A DNA stretch of 64,000 nt from Ligula intestinalis (Eukaryota > Platyhelminthes > Cestoda > Diphyllobothriidea > Diphyllobothriidae): positions 75,994,541 through 76,058,540 of the forward strand of contig JAYGXS010000003.1 of assembly GCA_036362985.1 (NCBI GenBank), read 5' to 3'. Shown piece by piece: positions 12,212 through 25,244 of the stretch (position 1 is the first letter of the stretch; the number at the start of each line of letters is the position of its first letter). The position numbers were made by a program, and so were the translations under genes. Under the pieces are notes generated by a model. The model saw only the letters and a program-made list of their open reading frames with translations, was not told the DNA's origin and did no database searches.

Positions 12212-12498
12212 GGGGCTGCAGTTACACTGTTTTCTCGTGATGACAGTCAACCTGAAATTTGCGCAGCTAGATACTTCGTTGCATAGCCGATTGAGAGATG
12301 CTGTTGAGAGTTTTGTCAACTGTGTCGAGCAGCTCGTTGACAGAAGGCATGATGAAACTATTTGACGCATACATTTATTGGTTATTGAGAAGCGCGCCGT
12401 CGACCATGTAGACAATGCTGATCTCAGGGAAATCAGCACGGTTGACGTATCACAGCATGGCATAGAGATTGAGACTCGAGCAGTTCTCAGCGAGTAAT
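12212..12498 (+). pseudogene. Possible decayed coding sequence, unknown family
   Basis: One plus-strand frame reads protein-like for about 95 codons with a single stop (TGA near 12362). Pieces include VNLKFAQLDTSLHSRLRDAV and, after the stop, RIHLLVIEKRAVDHVDNADL. The composition (many D, E, V, L) is unlike the lysine/phenylalanine-rich chance frames of the region. The stretch is GC-richer than its surroundings. The opposite strand is also open here (12092-12463), so the direction is not certain. No family is recognised; it could be an old transposon or a pseudogene exon. Confidence 0.25.
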
Positions 12499-15400
12499 CA
12501 GTCCTCTTTTAGATAGATTGGTCACTGTGAATGCTTCGGAGACTTTCTAGATTTTGATAAACGCGACAATCTTAGTCTCGGAAAGTGAGAAGAATTAAAC
12601 GTGATCTCCGGGTCGAGAATGTAAACTGGCTGATGTTTCAGATGTAATCTCCAACTCATCATCAGGGCTATTGGCAGAACCTGGTAGTCCGTGCACAGGG
12701 GTTGCAGTCGCGCGAAATATACGCTTCGCGGGAAGGGATGCAAAATAAATGTCTACTTCCAGCGATGCCATTTACTCCTTACAACCCGCATACTGTTCCT
12801 ACCGAGCGCTATCATGTCTTGGTATAGGTGTTGCTACATGGAGGTAAATCTTAGAGAACAACCTCATTTCAGCGTTTTCTTCGCAGATAATATCAATTTA
12901 TCCTGTTTTTGGCTTTTTAATTTTAAAAGAAGGTAGTATCAAGGTCGCCTGACATCTCTTAGCATATCCCTTGCAATTGGTAGGCGTAAAGGATCGTTTC
13001 AATAGGTCCGCATGCTATCGGAGTTGATATTGAGTTTGAGGTATGCGTTCATGTCCGTTGAGGAAATTGCGTGAAGTGCACGCGAGAACCTATTCCCGGC
13101 AATTCTATTATCATAAAGGTGAATAATTTCTTTCCACCTGTAAAGGTGGATGATTTCCAGCTTTTAATACACTGCCGAAGTGGTCTTTGTGTCACATTGC
13201 CTGCATTATCGTTATAGGTTTTTCCATGCTCGTAGAATTCAGCTGAATTTGCATCAGTTTGCGGTACTCATTCTACTGGATAGCTAACGCAAGACATTAG
13301 CTTTTTCTGGAATAAAGTGCAAGGGGTCAATTTTATCATTCAAGATCGCTTCAGGGAGTCTTTATCATTATTTTTGACGCAACTTTGTGGTTGTCGCTGT
13401 GGCAGGCTAAGGACGACCAGGGTGTATAAAGGGAAGGTACCGTCCGTTACACAGCAGCACTGCATCGCTGGTTCCGTCTGTTGCTTGAAACTCGGCGATA
13501 GGTAGACGAATTTTCAAGGGTAATATCAGATTAACTGATTGGGATGTATCTGATACAAATTGTCAACATTAACGAAAGACATATAATAACTCGTAGCCTA
13601 GCATTACGGCATAAATGAATACTTTAAAATAACAATGAGGGAAATTAAAACTTAAAGAAAATAAAAAAGTACCATAATTTTTATGGGAAACACCAAACTG
13701 TTTTTTTAAAAGGCTCAAATTCTTTAGGCCAGAAAAATTGCTCTCACCGTACCCAAAAAAGGTGAATATGATTTTCAGGTGAAATCATAAATTTCCTTTT
13801 TAATGTTTACATACCTCTCCCTTTTAAATTGTCTTAAAACTTATTTCTCGTATTTGATTTCATTATATTTATATTGTTCTCAAAAATCGAGCAATATTTC
13901 ACGATTCATTCTCTTAATATTAATCGAAAACTTAAGTTTCTGGGGTAAGAATATGATCGTTTCGGTCATATTAGAACAATCATGCAAATATGACCACTCA
14001 TTTCTGACAATAAAGACCATGCGGGACAAAAGTCCGATAAAAATATGGCCAAGATTAAATAAATGCTAATGTAATCACTTACCTCTTGATTTTAATATTT
14101 AACTGATGAATGTATGCGTAGGTTAAATTCATCCTGCGTATCAGTCAAATACGTAGCCCCTTGGCTGGTCTGTTTGTTTTCGTAAAAACGTGGTATGTTT
14201 TTGACTGGAAAGTAAGGAACCCACCTTTGCTTGTTATTGGAGCATTGTAAAATATATGTAAGTGCGTTTTGATTTTGTTTTTAGATTGCGAATTATCACA
14301 AATTTACAAAGTTTTTACTGTTACCGTTAATTTTCTGACCATGCCGTTTCTCAAACTGTACAAACTGTATTATACAAAATGACAACTTGCCATTAAGTTA
14401 AAAGTTAACAAGTTTACTTCCAGTATTCATCTGTATGGTAAAATAAACGTATTTTCATGGTCCCAAATCTCAGTGCTGTAAGACTAGATACAGACATGCG
14501 GCATTATTATTGCGTTGTGGGATAATATACTCGGGGTTAAGAAGACAAATTAAATCTTAATTGGTTTTTTGTTCTTGGAAAAGAATTGCATTCCTTAGAT
14601 TTGCTTACATCACGTGTTACAGCTTATAAGGGTGTTTTTTTTACAGCAAAAAACAGAAAAACAAAAAAAATTCATTCTATGGCGTTAAGTAGCATGGACA
14701 GTTTCCGATAGCCTCCAATTCCTGCGTTTTGGCTTAAAGACTTTACGTACACTTTTGTTTAGCAAACCTCTTCTCCGCCTCAAATATACTCAAAACATCA
14801 AAATTTGGTAGGAAACGGTACATTTGGTTTCTTTGGTTTTAAAATGATCCTTAGAAAGCCATAATGCAAGGAAATCTGCATAAAACCAAGTGATATTTCG
14901 GCAAAATCTGAACTTGGTGGATAGCAAACAAAGTTCCTATATTAAATAGTACAACATGACCAGATCTTTTATTGCTTTTGGTTTATTTGAAAACGAAAAC
15001 TAATGTAAGCTTTAATAATTTAAAATATGTTCCTCCCTTATTAAAAATATCTGGTCATAAATCACGTGAAGGCAAGTTTATGGAATCACATTAATTTTAG
15101 ACGACAACAGTTTCATTTTGAAAAATTATGTTTTGCCAATGCTTGAAGTTCTTTGCAGCAAGCCGCATTACACAATGTGTTGACCATCTTTTGTATCACC
15201 GCATCGTATGCACCTGTTCCGAAATATTAACCTATAGGAGACGAATAAAGGGACCGCAGACCGACTGAAATTTCAAAAAAATATTTCTTATCACGCAAAC
15301 TATTTGTAGAGTGACTTGCCAATGAGGTTACTGACCTTAAAAGATTCCATCCATCACGAGTCACTTTATAAAGAAACCATGATGCTCTGTATTTCCGCAT

Positions 15401-16347
15401 GATTAGTAAGAACTGAAGCGTCGGTTCACGATTCCTTTCACGTCCATATTCTGGTAGATCAGAAGCCGCCGTTGTTGATTTACAACGTTCAGTGTCAGGT
15501 GAGATAGCAGAGCCAGTCAGTGTATGGAATTCCGGATGTTATGAGTGCATAATCAAACAGAGAAAAAGTTAGAGATAGTTCGCCTTTTCGTCAAAGCAAC
15601 CAGTCCTAGTTTTAATCTTCTACCTCACCTGGGGGTGGTTTGGGGGCAAGAAAGAGTATTTTACATACCTCGTCACGTTTATATTGTGGTTAACCAAAAA
15701 ACATGGCTGATCTGACTGATAACCATCGGTGCATTTCCGCTGCAGAATGGGTTTTAGTTGGCAAAATTTATATTTAGCTGCTGTCTCGGTGGCTTTATAA
15801 ACGTCTGCGTGCGGGGCAGGAATACGGTTGATAGTTAAGCGAAAGCAAAAAAGCCTTTCGTAATTTCGGTTCACACGTTGAAGTTCCTTCCACAATAAAA
15901 ATGAATGTGCTGCTGTATTTGTAATACTTATTTTTAAGTTCATCTGTAGGTTTTTTTAAGTCTCAGAGGAGCATTGAGAAGCACAGAAGAAAGTTTACAA
16001 ATCACTTTGAACGAAAATAAACAATCACGTGCGAAAGACCTTTTAGTGTTCTGAAGAAGGATGCTACGTCATATGTTGTGAAATTTTATACTTTAACTTA
16101 TCACACTAACCGGAAATTCCTTTGGTGGACGTTTAAGTTGCCTCCCAGATTAGCACGCGAAAATATCATGCTTCCGTAATACGGAACCAGTGATTTTGAG
16201 CATTATACGCGTAATTAATAAACATTTGAAAGAAATTGAGCGTATAAAAATTGAGTTGTTATCCAAGTTTGTGTTAAAATTTTTTGTCGCCATGTGAGTT
16301 AGTTATAAAACCGTTTTATGCAAGCCTGTTTATTATTCTTGTCGCAG
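12499..16347. other. No gene recognised
   Basis: AT-rich, with short frames only. A small hairpin with a 7-bp stem (TCCACCT / AGGTGGA) lies at 13133-13150 inside an imperfect two-unit direct repeat. Nothing else stands out. Confidence 0.5.
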
Positions 16348-16456
16348 GTTGGAGTCTGCGGCGATAACATTGGTTCCCAATATTTAAATGATGTGCTAGT
16401 AGAAGCAAAAATGCATGTATCAGGAAGTATTCAAGAAGAAGCATACACGATGGCTG
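16348..16456 (+). CDS. Candidate internal exon of an unknown gene
   Basis: A good acceptor (pyrimidine tract TGTTTATTATTCTTGTCGCAG, ending at 16347) is followed by an open frame reading VGVCGDNIGSQYLNDVLVEA and continuing through KMHVSGSIQEEAYTMAG. A possible donor (CTG|GTGTAAG) follows 16456. The 109-bp length is normal for a flatworm exon. The frame also extends upstream to an ATG at 16318 and downstream to a stop at 16531, so a single-exon reading cannot be excluded. I recognise no family. The support is splice context plus a protein-like residue mix. Confidence 0.3.
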
Positions 16457-19400
16457 GTGTAAGAGCCTTATACGCCTGGCGGTTTGGATGCCGTCATGGA
16501 TACATCTGCAAAAAACATAGCGGAAATGGGTGATTCATACAACGAAGGGTGCAGGACTTTTACGCTACGTTTTATAGCCAATGAATACTGCTTTTTACGC
16601 TCAATTTCTCTTTTTGTAAGCGCGATTGTATAAAAATGGTGCCATATTTGGTGGAATATAACTTCCAGTTGCTGCCGTTGACTGACTCGGCCTATCACCT
16701 AAGTTCTTTCGCATATCCTAGGACAATGAGATAAAACATATTCAGGTCACCAGAGTACACTTTCGTCTACCAGTGCTTCTTTTTTGTCCCTCGAAATCCC
16801 CGGTTAGCCTTCTACTCTTCATTGTCAGATATCTGCTTTGCAAAGTCCAGTTTTTGCAGGCAGCTGAAACTTAAACTTAACTTGTAAGAATTAAAATATC
16901 TTCGGAGTATGCTGCAATATGATAACAATCACAAACCTAATTCAGACATCTCTTAAACCTGAAAAATGATTTTAAAATATCGGCTCACATTTCATGTATG
17001 GCTCCGAGCTTCCAGTTTCGACTAGCCAGAGCTCCGCGCCTAATTGCACCTATTTGGTCTTATTAGTATCTCATCAATAATAGCATAACTGAAAATGAGT
17101 CAACGGAATACTCATTAATTGCAGTTGGTGGTCACCCTTGTCTGTCGCTTCCATCGTTTTGATTTTATGACAACAGTAATCACCACCTCTTAGAACTCTG
17201 AAGACACTTCTCAAATGCCTATGAACTCAAGCCCTTTCGTGTGTCTCATACACGCTCACGTTGTTCGTAAAAAGGACACACCGCTGGCAGAACTTTGGAG
17301 CCTTTTTTGAAGTGTATAGCATGAAGATGCAAATAACCGTTTTTTCTGCTTTCTTAGTGAACTGCAAGTAACAGTCTATGGAAACAACGCTTAAATTAAC
17401 AATTTGAACCTTCTGACTGGACAGCTTAGACAGGACTGCTGACATGGATGGCTTCAATGCCTCTGAACGATGCAGAGCACACACCCAGCAGTATAATTAA
17501 AATCCACCGACGTGTAAGGATAGTTAAAAGATTTTTCGGCATGCAAGACAAACCTCAGCACTGTTCCTTATTCTTGCAGACATCAGTATATTCACCTATT
17601 TCTCAAATACGATAATATTTTAAAACAAAAGCAGACCACAAATGAATAAGGCAAACAAAATTGCGCGAACATTTCGACACAAAATAGTGACCCTGGTTCC
17701 TGGCAGACAGCTACCGGCAACTATGACCAGTAAAATAAAAACGCAGTGTTTATAAACTGAAACCTTGTCTTAAAAGGCTGTAATAGCCCGAAAATTTATT
17801 CCGGTAGAAATCATCATGCTCGAGCTCAGCCGCCATAACTGACAATCAAACAGATTCCAAAATGTCGCTCAGTCGAGATCCAATATGAGGTTTAGAAAAA
17901 AGGAGAGAAAGAGGATAGGGCATTCATTTGCACACATATTTGAAAGCAAGTAATGAGGCAAAAAGTTCCACTGCCCTGAACGCATGGCAGTTTCCTCCGC
18001 TTAATTCCGCCTTCAATGCTAACTGCCATAATTAAGACTGAAGTCTACGTTGTTCTCCATCTTCTGAGGCAGAAAATTTCGTTGTTACATCCTCAGTATC
18101 GAACCGAAGGCATGTAATAGCATAAATTCCATCTTCGTTTGATTAAAGAACGCAATACTGTGCTTGAGTCAACATATGGCACACTACACACTGGGTTCGT
18201 CATTATCCACTTTTGAGCATGCTCATCGCACAGAAGCTGAAAAGGTATGAAATACAGCTGGCGATTTCCTGAAAACACGTACTGCAAAGTTGTGCAATCA
18301 GTGACTGTCAGCTATTTCGTATGCACTTAAAAGGTTCATGTTGTCGTGATATAAAGCAGACGCGAGTTCCAATAATTGCATACCCAAAGCTTCCCCAAAT
18401 TAGAGTTTAAGAAAATAGATAAGGTCGTACTAAGTCCTTCCAATGCATAGAGCGTACGGGTGGATTAACTAACAGTTGTCATAAGCTGGCGTCAACCATT
18501 GATTGTTTTAGACTCCAGGGTTTTCCCCTACAATAAAGCAAGTCCCGCATGCAACTTTCATGAGGAAATTTAACTTATTAGTTTAGCATTTATTTGGAAA
18601 GTTTATTTTGATCAACTGTGTGTATTTAAAAATTAAAAAGGCTTTAGTTTGGAAATTGCCCGTCTAGATAAATTTGTGGAGCAAAAGAGGTGCTAATTTT
18701 GGCTTTATCATGAATATGTAAACCTCAAATGAATTTCTTATTCTATTAAGTACGACAGAGAAAAACTATTTATTTATATGCACTGCGCTATAGATGAACT
18801 CCAAAGTAAGCAAACATGTGAAAAAAATAATCTTTCAGGAACTGGAAAATTTTGTCCGAAGTTGCTCAAATGGCAGTGAAGACAAGTTTAAGGAATGGCG
18901 TTTATTTTCTGAGCAAAACAACAATTAAAGTGTTAAAGATTATGTTTAGCTAACCTGTGAAGTTTTGTTGCAAACAATGCAGTAAAAAATGTTTTCGTCG
19001 CATTTGTTTTACAGCACGGCTCTGCTTGGCGAATAAGTTAAGTGTCCAAATCTTTTACCCCGAAGGCAATGTAAAGGAGGCTTTACTTTAGTTCCTGTTC
19101 ATGCGTTATTAACAGGCAGAAAAGGTAGCAGAATAATAAGTCTTTCAAAAATGACCATTTTTACGGCCAATTTCTGTGCATTCGCAGGATTATAATGGAT
19201 CATGGGATTAATCCCTTTATGTGCAAGCAAATTCATTTTAAAGAGAAAAGTATGTTCTTTCATCTGCAATCAAACTGAATCGTTAATCATCAGGTAGATT
19301 AAAAAATTGTCAAAAGTCTCTAACTTTATTGTGGCATTACCTGGGAAAAACGTTGATATACGCAAAAATTCATCAGCTCAATATCCAATTAAAACACCTT

Positions 19401-21084
19401 TTTAAAGACGATACCTATTTGGAACGTTTATTTATTAATCTCAAGAATAAAAATATCCAAGTTATCTTGCGGATATTCTGTATGCTCGACTGTGTGGTTT
19501 GCTGTTTTGAGGCATTTCTAAATATGACACATCTGGCCATTTTCAAAAGAACTTATATCCAAAAACTCATTTTTCGGTAAATGGTCTTTATCTATGTCTC
19601 ATTATAAAGGTTTTGCTGTAAATTTCGAACAGAGGCACACCTTATCAATAAATAAATAGAGACACTAAATACGACTAAATTGATGTAGAACTCAATAAAT
19701 AATCTTTAAATTTTTATCCACTAATTAAAAAATATGCAACTTATTTTTACTTAAGTAAGGTTCTTTTTATATAAAGAAATTGATTTCAGTCCTTTTTCGA
19801 CAAACTAAAGATTAAAATTTATTGTTCTAATTTATATATATTTTTTATGACTCTGAAACTTGGGCATTATCGGGAAAATTTGATTTTTCTTATGAAGCAA
19901 TTGGTACTTCCAATATTTATTTTCAGTACTTAATACGCCTAATCTTACTTATTATTATTCATGAATTTTCGTAAATGCGTTCACGCCGATATGCGAGAAT
20001 TGATAAAACTTTTGCAACATTAGGCATGCTGCATGCAGCACTCTTCATACTGGATGTCACCTGCAGCCATCAGTGAACGGTGCACGTTGATTAGCTGGGA
20101 TGAAGACCTGAGGAGCTCCAGCAGCAACTTCAGGCTGCTGGTCATGCATGCTGCTTTACTTGAAGATTGACGTGACTATGGTCATGTTGTTTGGTAGCCG
20201 TCACAACTAGTTTCTTTAAGTCCATTTAAGTGAAGAAAAGGCGGCTTATTATAGGCAGTTACAGCAAGTAGGGCAAATTGAATTAATGGTGAATATTGGG
20301 TAAAAAAAGGAATTCAACACCCAAAGGTGGAAATGTTGAATTGCCATACAAAACTAAAAGTTGATCTTCCGACTCAGGTGTAAGTGCATGCCAGTTTTTC
20401 CTCATCACGCTACTGCCTTAAGTGAGCAAAGGATTTCGTCTGACGAATTTTGTTGTTTGGCTTAACAGATAGTCAGAAAAAATGCGGGTATTTTGGTTAT
20501 TATGTCATTTGTTGGCAAACTCCGAAATAAAATGAAAATGAATTGAATAAAAATATGTAGTTTTGTGGGTCAGCAAAGTGGTCACATTACTGTCCTCCAA
20601 GTGTCATTCGTTGGCAAACTATAAAATGTATCTATGTCTGCTAAAAAAATCCAGCAAATGAAGAAGTGGCTGTTAAGACGTGGGATTACCAGCTACTTAA
20701 AAATTAAGCCTGCGATATCCTGAACATAGGCTGAATGTAAAAAGACAAAAACAGTCAATACACGCTAGTTAAACACCAAAAACGTTTAGCAAGACAGACT
20801 GCGAACAGTAAACGGATCGTTCTCTGTTATCTCTCCGCACTCACAATTAGGTGCAGCTATTAAAGGCGCAATTAAGGCAAATAAAGACTGCTCCTACTGT
20901 GCTGCAACTTAATGGGATCTCTAAATGACACAAAGTATTGAAATGTTTTATCTAGAACTGATTATTGACAGTTCTTCCCTGTGCAGACGTCCAGGCTATA
21001 CAGACTTCTGACCGTAAGTAAGCCTCTTATTCGATTTACGTGAACCATTAATGCTTACAGTTGCATCATTTCAGTCGGTCAAAT
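16457..21084. other. No gene recognised
   Basis: Long AT-rich stretch. A GC-richer patch at about 20020-20160 contains overlapping palindromic GCATGC/TGCATG words and CAGCAG-like codons, but no sustained frame. The phrase GTCATT-GTTGGCAAACT occurs twice, near 20500 and 20600. Confidence 0.5.
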
Positions 21085-21300
21085 TTAGGGTTGGTGTCTA
21101 CAATTAGAATCATGTTTTGGAAGTTATATAATGGTTTGGAATTATTTTTGGGGAAAGGTTTAGGATACGGTGTTGAGGTTCGTAGTTACGATTGAGGGTT
21201 AGTTATTAGTGCCATGATATAAGATTTTTGGGCCAGTGTTAGGCTTTGGACGTAGGTTAAGTTAGAAAGTTAAAGGTTTGAGTCATCAGTAGGGTTTGGT
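21085..21300 (+). repeat. Degenerate telomere-like tract, G-rich strand
   Basis: Irregular G-rich units such as TTTAGGG, GGTTTAGG, GGGTTAG, GTTAGG and TAGGG occur along 215 bases. It shares the ordered block GAGGTTCGTAGTTACG and GGGTTAGTTATTAG with the inverted tract that follows, so the two are related and not merely similar in composition. Confidence 0.5.
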
Positions 21301-21499
21301 GTTCGAGAGGAGCAAATATGCTTGTTCCATGAAGCAATTCAGAAGTATAAGTTGCAATCGCTGGACCAAAAGGTTTACTTACACACCAAGCAGAAATGGC
21401 TTGTAATGGTCGGTAATATTATTCTGTCTGCAGCATTTTTTGTGTTGCGCGTTCGACAGTTTAAGGGTGGGTCACTCCACTGTGGAATAGGCGAGTAAT
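21301..21499. other. Spacer between inverted telomere-like tracts
   Basis: About 200 bases of ordinary sequence separating two G-rich tracts of opposite orientation. No motif is recognised. Confidence 0.4.
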
Positions 21500-21745
21500 T
21501 AATCCCAATCTAACTCTCTAAATCTGACTCTTAAACTTGGCACAAAACCCAAATAAAACAATAACGCCAACCAAAACCGGTAAATCTGACACTTTAACCC
21601 GATTCATACATCGAACCATCATAATATTACCCATTATTATATAATCTAACTTGAACCCTCCTTTCTAATAACTAAACCCCGGCGTAGGTCTTAAATCCTA
21701 TCTCAACCCCTAGACCTGAAACCTTAAACTCGGACTATGGATATT
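21500..21745 (-). repeat. Degenerate telomere-like tract, inverted
   Basis: The plus strand is C-rich (TAACCC, TAAACCCC, TAACTT, CAACCCC), so the G-rich strand is the minus strand. Read on that strand it contains GGGTTTAGTTATTAG, matching the tract at 21.1-21.3 kb. Together they form an imperfect inverted pair about 660 bases across. Confidence 0.5.
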
Positions 21746-23439
21746 ATAGGTTTTAGCATGAAAATCTAACCACATTGCCGTTGCACTTAAACTACACGGA
21801 TTACACATTGTAAGAATTATTGCCAGGCAAATAGCAGAAGACCACACCTGTGTAAGTCAAATAAGTAGGCATTTCTGGATTAAGCAAACTATTGGGGTTG
21901 CATAATAAAGCTTTTCCATACACTCTTTTTCATTTGGCCATTCCATAATTTTAATAACCTTATGAGTCATATGGCTGTTTTTAATCTTTCTTTTCCAGTA
22001 TTCTTGGCGTACCGTCACCTATTTATTCACATTCCAAACTCCCACATGCTCCCAAACCCGTATTACGGGAAAGGCAGGCCTGGGTTCATTCACTAGACTT
22101 ACATACTATATCCTTATCCTAATTCACGTTTCCAGGCTATTAATGTTCATTTTCAAGGAAGCTTACCAATATTTGTCCCAAAATCGACGCACTGATAAGC
22201 TGTTTCGGTGAACAGTCTATGTTTAACGTTATCCATCCACATCAGAAAATGCTTTATTTGGACGAGAAAACGGTCAACCTTGCTAATCCTATGTTATTTA
22301 TCTCACCGCATCTTTGTCTACTGCGAAATCGCCATAAATTGGAGTAGATTATTTTGGCAGGACACGGGAATAAGTTTTTTTCGCCTATTTGGCAAACTAA
22401 CTAATTTCCGCGGAGATTAATATTACTGCATAAATTTGGGTTCTTTCTCAAAAGCCAAAAAAACATTCGCTCTGCGGGGACATGTTCTGCAGAAATTGGT
22501 TCCCTCAAGCCAACATAACTTCCGTTTGGATGTTTAGCATGTTTCATTCATGAGTGCAGCAAATTCATATGACCAAAATGTACTAACTATCAAGTTCCTA
22601 AAAGCCCATTTTTATAGCTTCTCATTTTAATGGTTCCAACATGTTAAGTCGCAGTAAAAAGACTTATAATAATGCCTTATTATGTCTTGCAATGCCTCTA
22701 CAATAAATGGATGGCTTACCAATGCATTCATTTCAAGTTTTGTCTTTTATTATGCACACAAGTATATTGTGCGAACGCAAAAAGCAATCGGCAGCCAGCT
22801 CTATTGAGCATTTGACCTCTTAAGTTGGAAAACTAAATCATGCGCTGTTAAAATCTAAGCCACCTGCTTGATACTGATCCAACTCTTAATCTCAAAACAT
22901 TCTTCCAAAAGCTTGTTTTGGCACAAAGCACTCGTACCTTGCATCATTTGAAAGCCACATTTAAACAGTGGGTGAAACCAGACCTACGTATACAGTAAGA
23001 AAACATGCTAAATGCAAATGTTGCGTGGTCAATGCAAGCTTCCTGAGTTATATATTTTCCTGTTTACTTTAAAATTCTGCCTCACTTAACCAGTATTGTT
23101 TAAGTAACTAATTTATTGGTAAGCCTATGTGGCACTTTCCCATTAACTAGTCAATTTGCGTAAATTTGTTCCTGCACGAATTTACATTTCTTGGAGTGTT
23201 TTATTCGTTATTTATTATATGCAGTGGCAGGATGTGACTGATGAGCCGTCATGTAATTTTTTGGCTCTAATAAATCCTGCAATGAACGCGGGCTTTAAGA
23301 TAATTGTTAACTAAGGAGGAAAATTTGCCCTATAGATGAAGCTACTGCATGCAACAGGGGTACGGAAAACCTATGCGGCCTCCCCAAACAGAACACGAGA
23401 GCGGGAAGCACCCGCAATGCAAGTACCTACGAGTAAAGT
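21746..23439. other. No gene recognised
   Basis: AT-rich DNA with short frames and no motif. Confidence 0.5.
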
Positions 23440-23575
23440 AAGATATACAATAGGAATAGACTTATGGATAGGGCTATGGTTTAATTTACCATTAGGTATA
23501 ACGTTAAGGTTCGAGTAACCGCTGAGGTAGCATGTGGTTAAGGGTTAATTTTAGGGCTCGTGCTGGGGTTAGCAC
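23440..23575 (+). repeat. Degenerate telomere-like tract
   Basis: Contains AGGTATAACGTTAAGGTTCG, close to GGATACGGTGTTGAGGTTCG of the 21.1 kb tract, then GGTTAAGGGTTAATTTTAGGG. It is probably a third copy of the same decayed repeat. Confidence 0.4.
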
Positions 23576-24554
23576 ACACGAGTATTTACTCTTCCTGTCG
23601 TTATGCGCATAATTACCTATATTAATTGCGTGGGTGTTCATATTACCTTGTCGCAATTATATATTCTTGGTTCAATTAAACTAAGGTTTGAATACGATTT
23701 AGCCATGCTTAACGAAAATACTTGGGCTTTCGTGTATTTTGGGCCAGGCCATGTTTAACCGGGGATTTCGAGGCCTTAACTGCTGATTGTCAACTTCATT
23801 GGAAACAGCATCAGATAAATGCATTGCATGTAGGTATCTATGAAGTGGAATATGAACATAATTTGATTGAACGAAAAAGTAGCAGGTCAAATGTGCCGAA
23901 GAATCAATATGTGATTCATGTAAACGTTTCTTAGCGGCTGCCGTCTGTATCGATCGGTTCTCGTATATTTCATTTTCCTAGAGATTTTTGTACACGGTTA
24001 ATTATTTAAAAGACTGATTGAAGCATCTGAATTCATGGCCTCAAAAACGCTTGTTTATGTTAGTGGTGCACACTCCAACGAGGCCGGTTTTATCCAATGC
24101 AAAGGTATGTCCTGTATTGAGACTGTATGGGCACATGCGACCAATAGTTACGCCTCATTACTGACATTTGATGCTCTTGGGTCTGTCCAGAGGCAGAATA
24201 AAACATTTTTCATGTCAAGACAGCCAAACTTAACTTTAGGATGTACAGACTGGGCGCGCAAGTAAGTCGTCGTTTTTAACGCCACTTTTAGTTCGTGTTT
24301 CTGCAAGTGTCCTTAAGAGAATTCAGGCACATTCCTTATAGAAAGAAGGATTGGCCCTGTATGTATTTTGAGAACTTGACTGGAGCTATGCATTCCGTCT
24401 CTTTTTGCATCCTTATTGTTTCATGAGTCGGCATATAAAGTGTCTAAGACAAACATTTTGGGCAAATAATGCAGATGTTTACCTTCATTCGATAGCTCAC
24501 TTCGCCACAACAATGTTTTTGCTCGATGTGGCGAGATATTGATGGTGCTCCTTA
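23576..24554. other. No certain gene
   Basis: A 76-codon plus-strand frame (24035-24265) ends beside a donor-like CAA|GTAAGT and has another AAAG|GTATGT inside. No acceptor of quality precedes it and the product is not recognised. It is left as unassigned. Confidence 0.4.
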
Positions 24555-24984
24555 TACAGTAGTCGCCGGTTATTAAGCCCACCTCAGACCCAGACCGAAT
24601 TGGGCTAAATAAGCGGAGAATCCTAGTTCTTGATTAGCAAACCCAAAAAAAGGCACTATATATTACATATTATGTATTATGTGTAGAGCTTTGTTGTGTA
24701 CAAGAAAAGACCCCTCATGTCTGCTGCTGCCTGAACAGCGCGTCGCGAAATTTAACTTGAAAAATTAAAACAAATCACATCAGGCATCTTGTTTTGCTTA
24801 AGAACGGCTAAATTATGTAGCCAGTTGCACACGCAGAGAGATGAGAATCTCACTCTATCCTGTTGGCAAACTGGGCTTTGAAGCCGGCGACTGAGCTTAT
24901 TAGCCGGTGGATTCCGTCCCAAGCTGATTTGGACTTAATACGCGGCCGGGCGTGTTAACCGTGGGCTTACAGGGGTATTCATTT

Positions 24985-25065
24985 ATATAGACCCCTGTTT
25001 GTATTTTAATAGACCCCTGTATGCATTTATATAGACCCCTTTATGCATTTATATAGAACCCTGTA
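24985..25065 (+). repeat. Left subterminal repeat array, 22-bp unit
   Basis: The unit TGCATTTATATAGACCCCTG (plus TA) occurs about four times in tandem with few changes. The right end holds two inverted copies plus a partial one (25471-25515). Such arrays are typical transposase-binding sites, but that role is inferred. Confidence 0.85.
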
Positions 25066-25244
25066 TTGAGCAGGAAATCCCTATAAAAAGGATAGGCGAG
25101 ACATCCAATTTGTCGTATTTGAAATTCAAAAGAATTGCAAAAAACCTTACAAAGAATGAAAATAACGAGCAAGATTTCAAAACCACTTATGAGAAGAGAA
25201 TGCGAAACAAACATTGAAAACAACAATAACAGCTTGTTGCTGAG

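Noticed and set aside
24035..24265. 76-codon frame ending at a donor-like CAA|GTAAGT
   Set aside because: No good acceptor, an internal competing donor, and a product without recognisable features.
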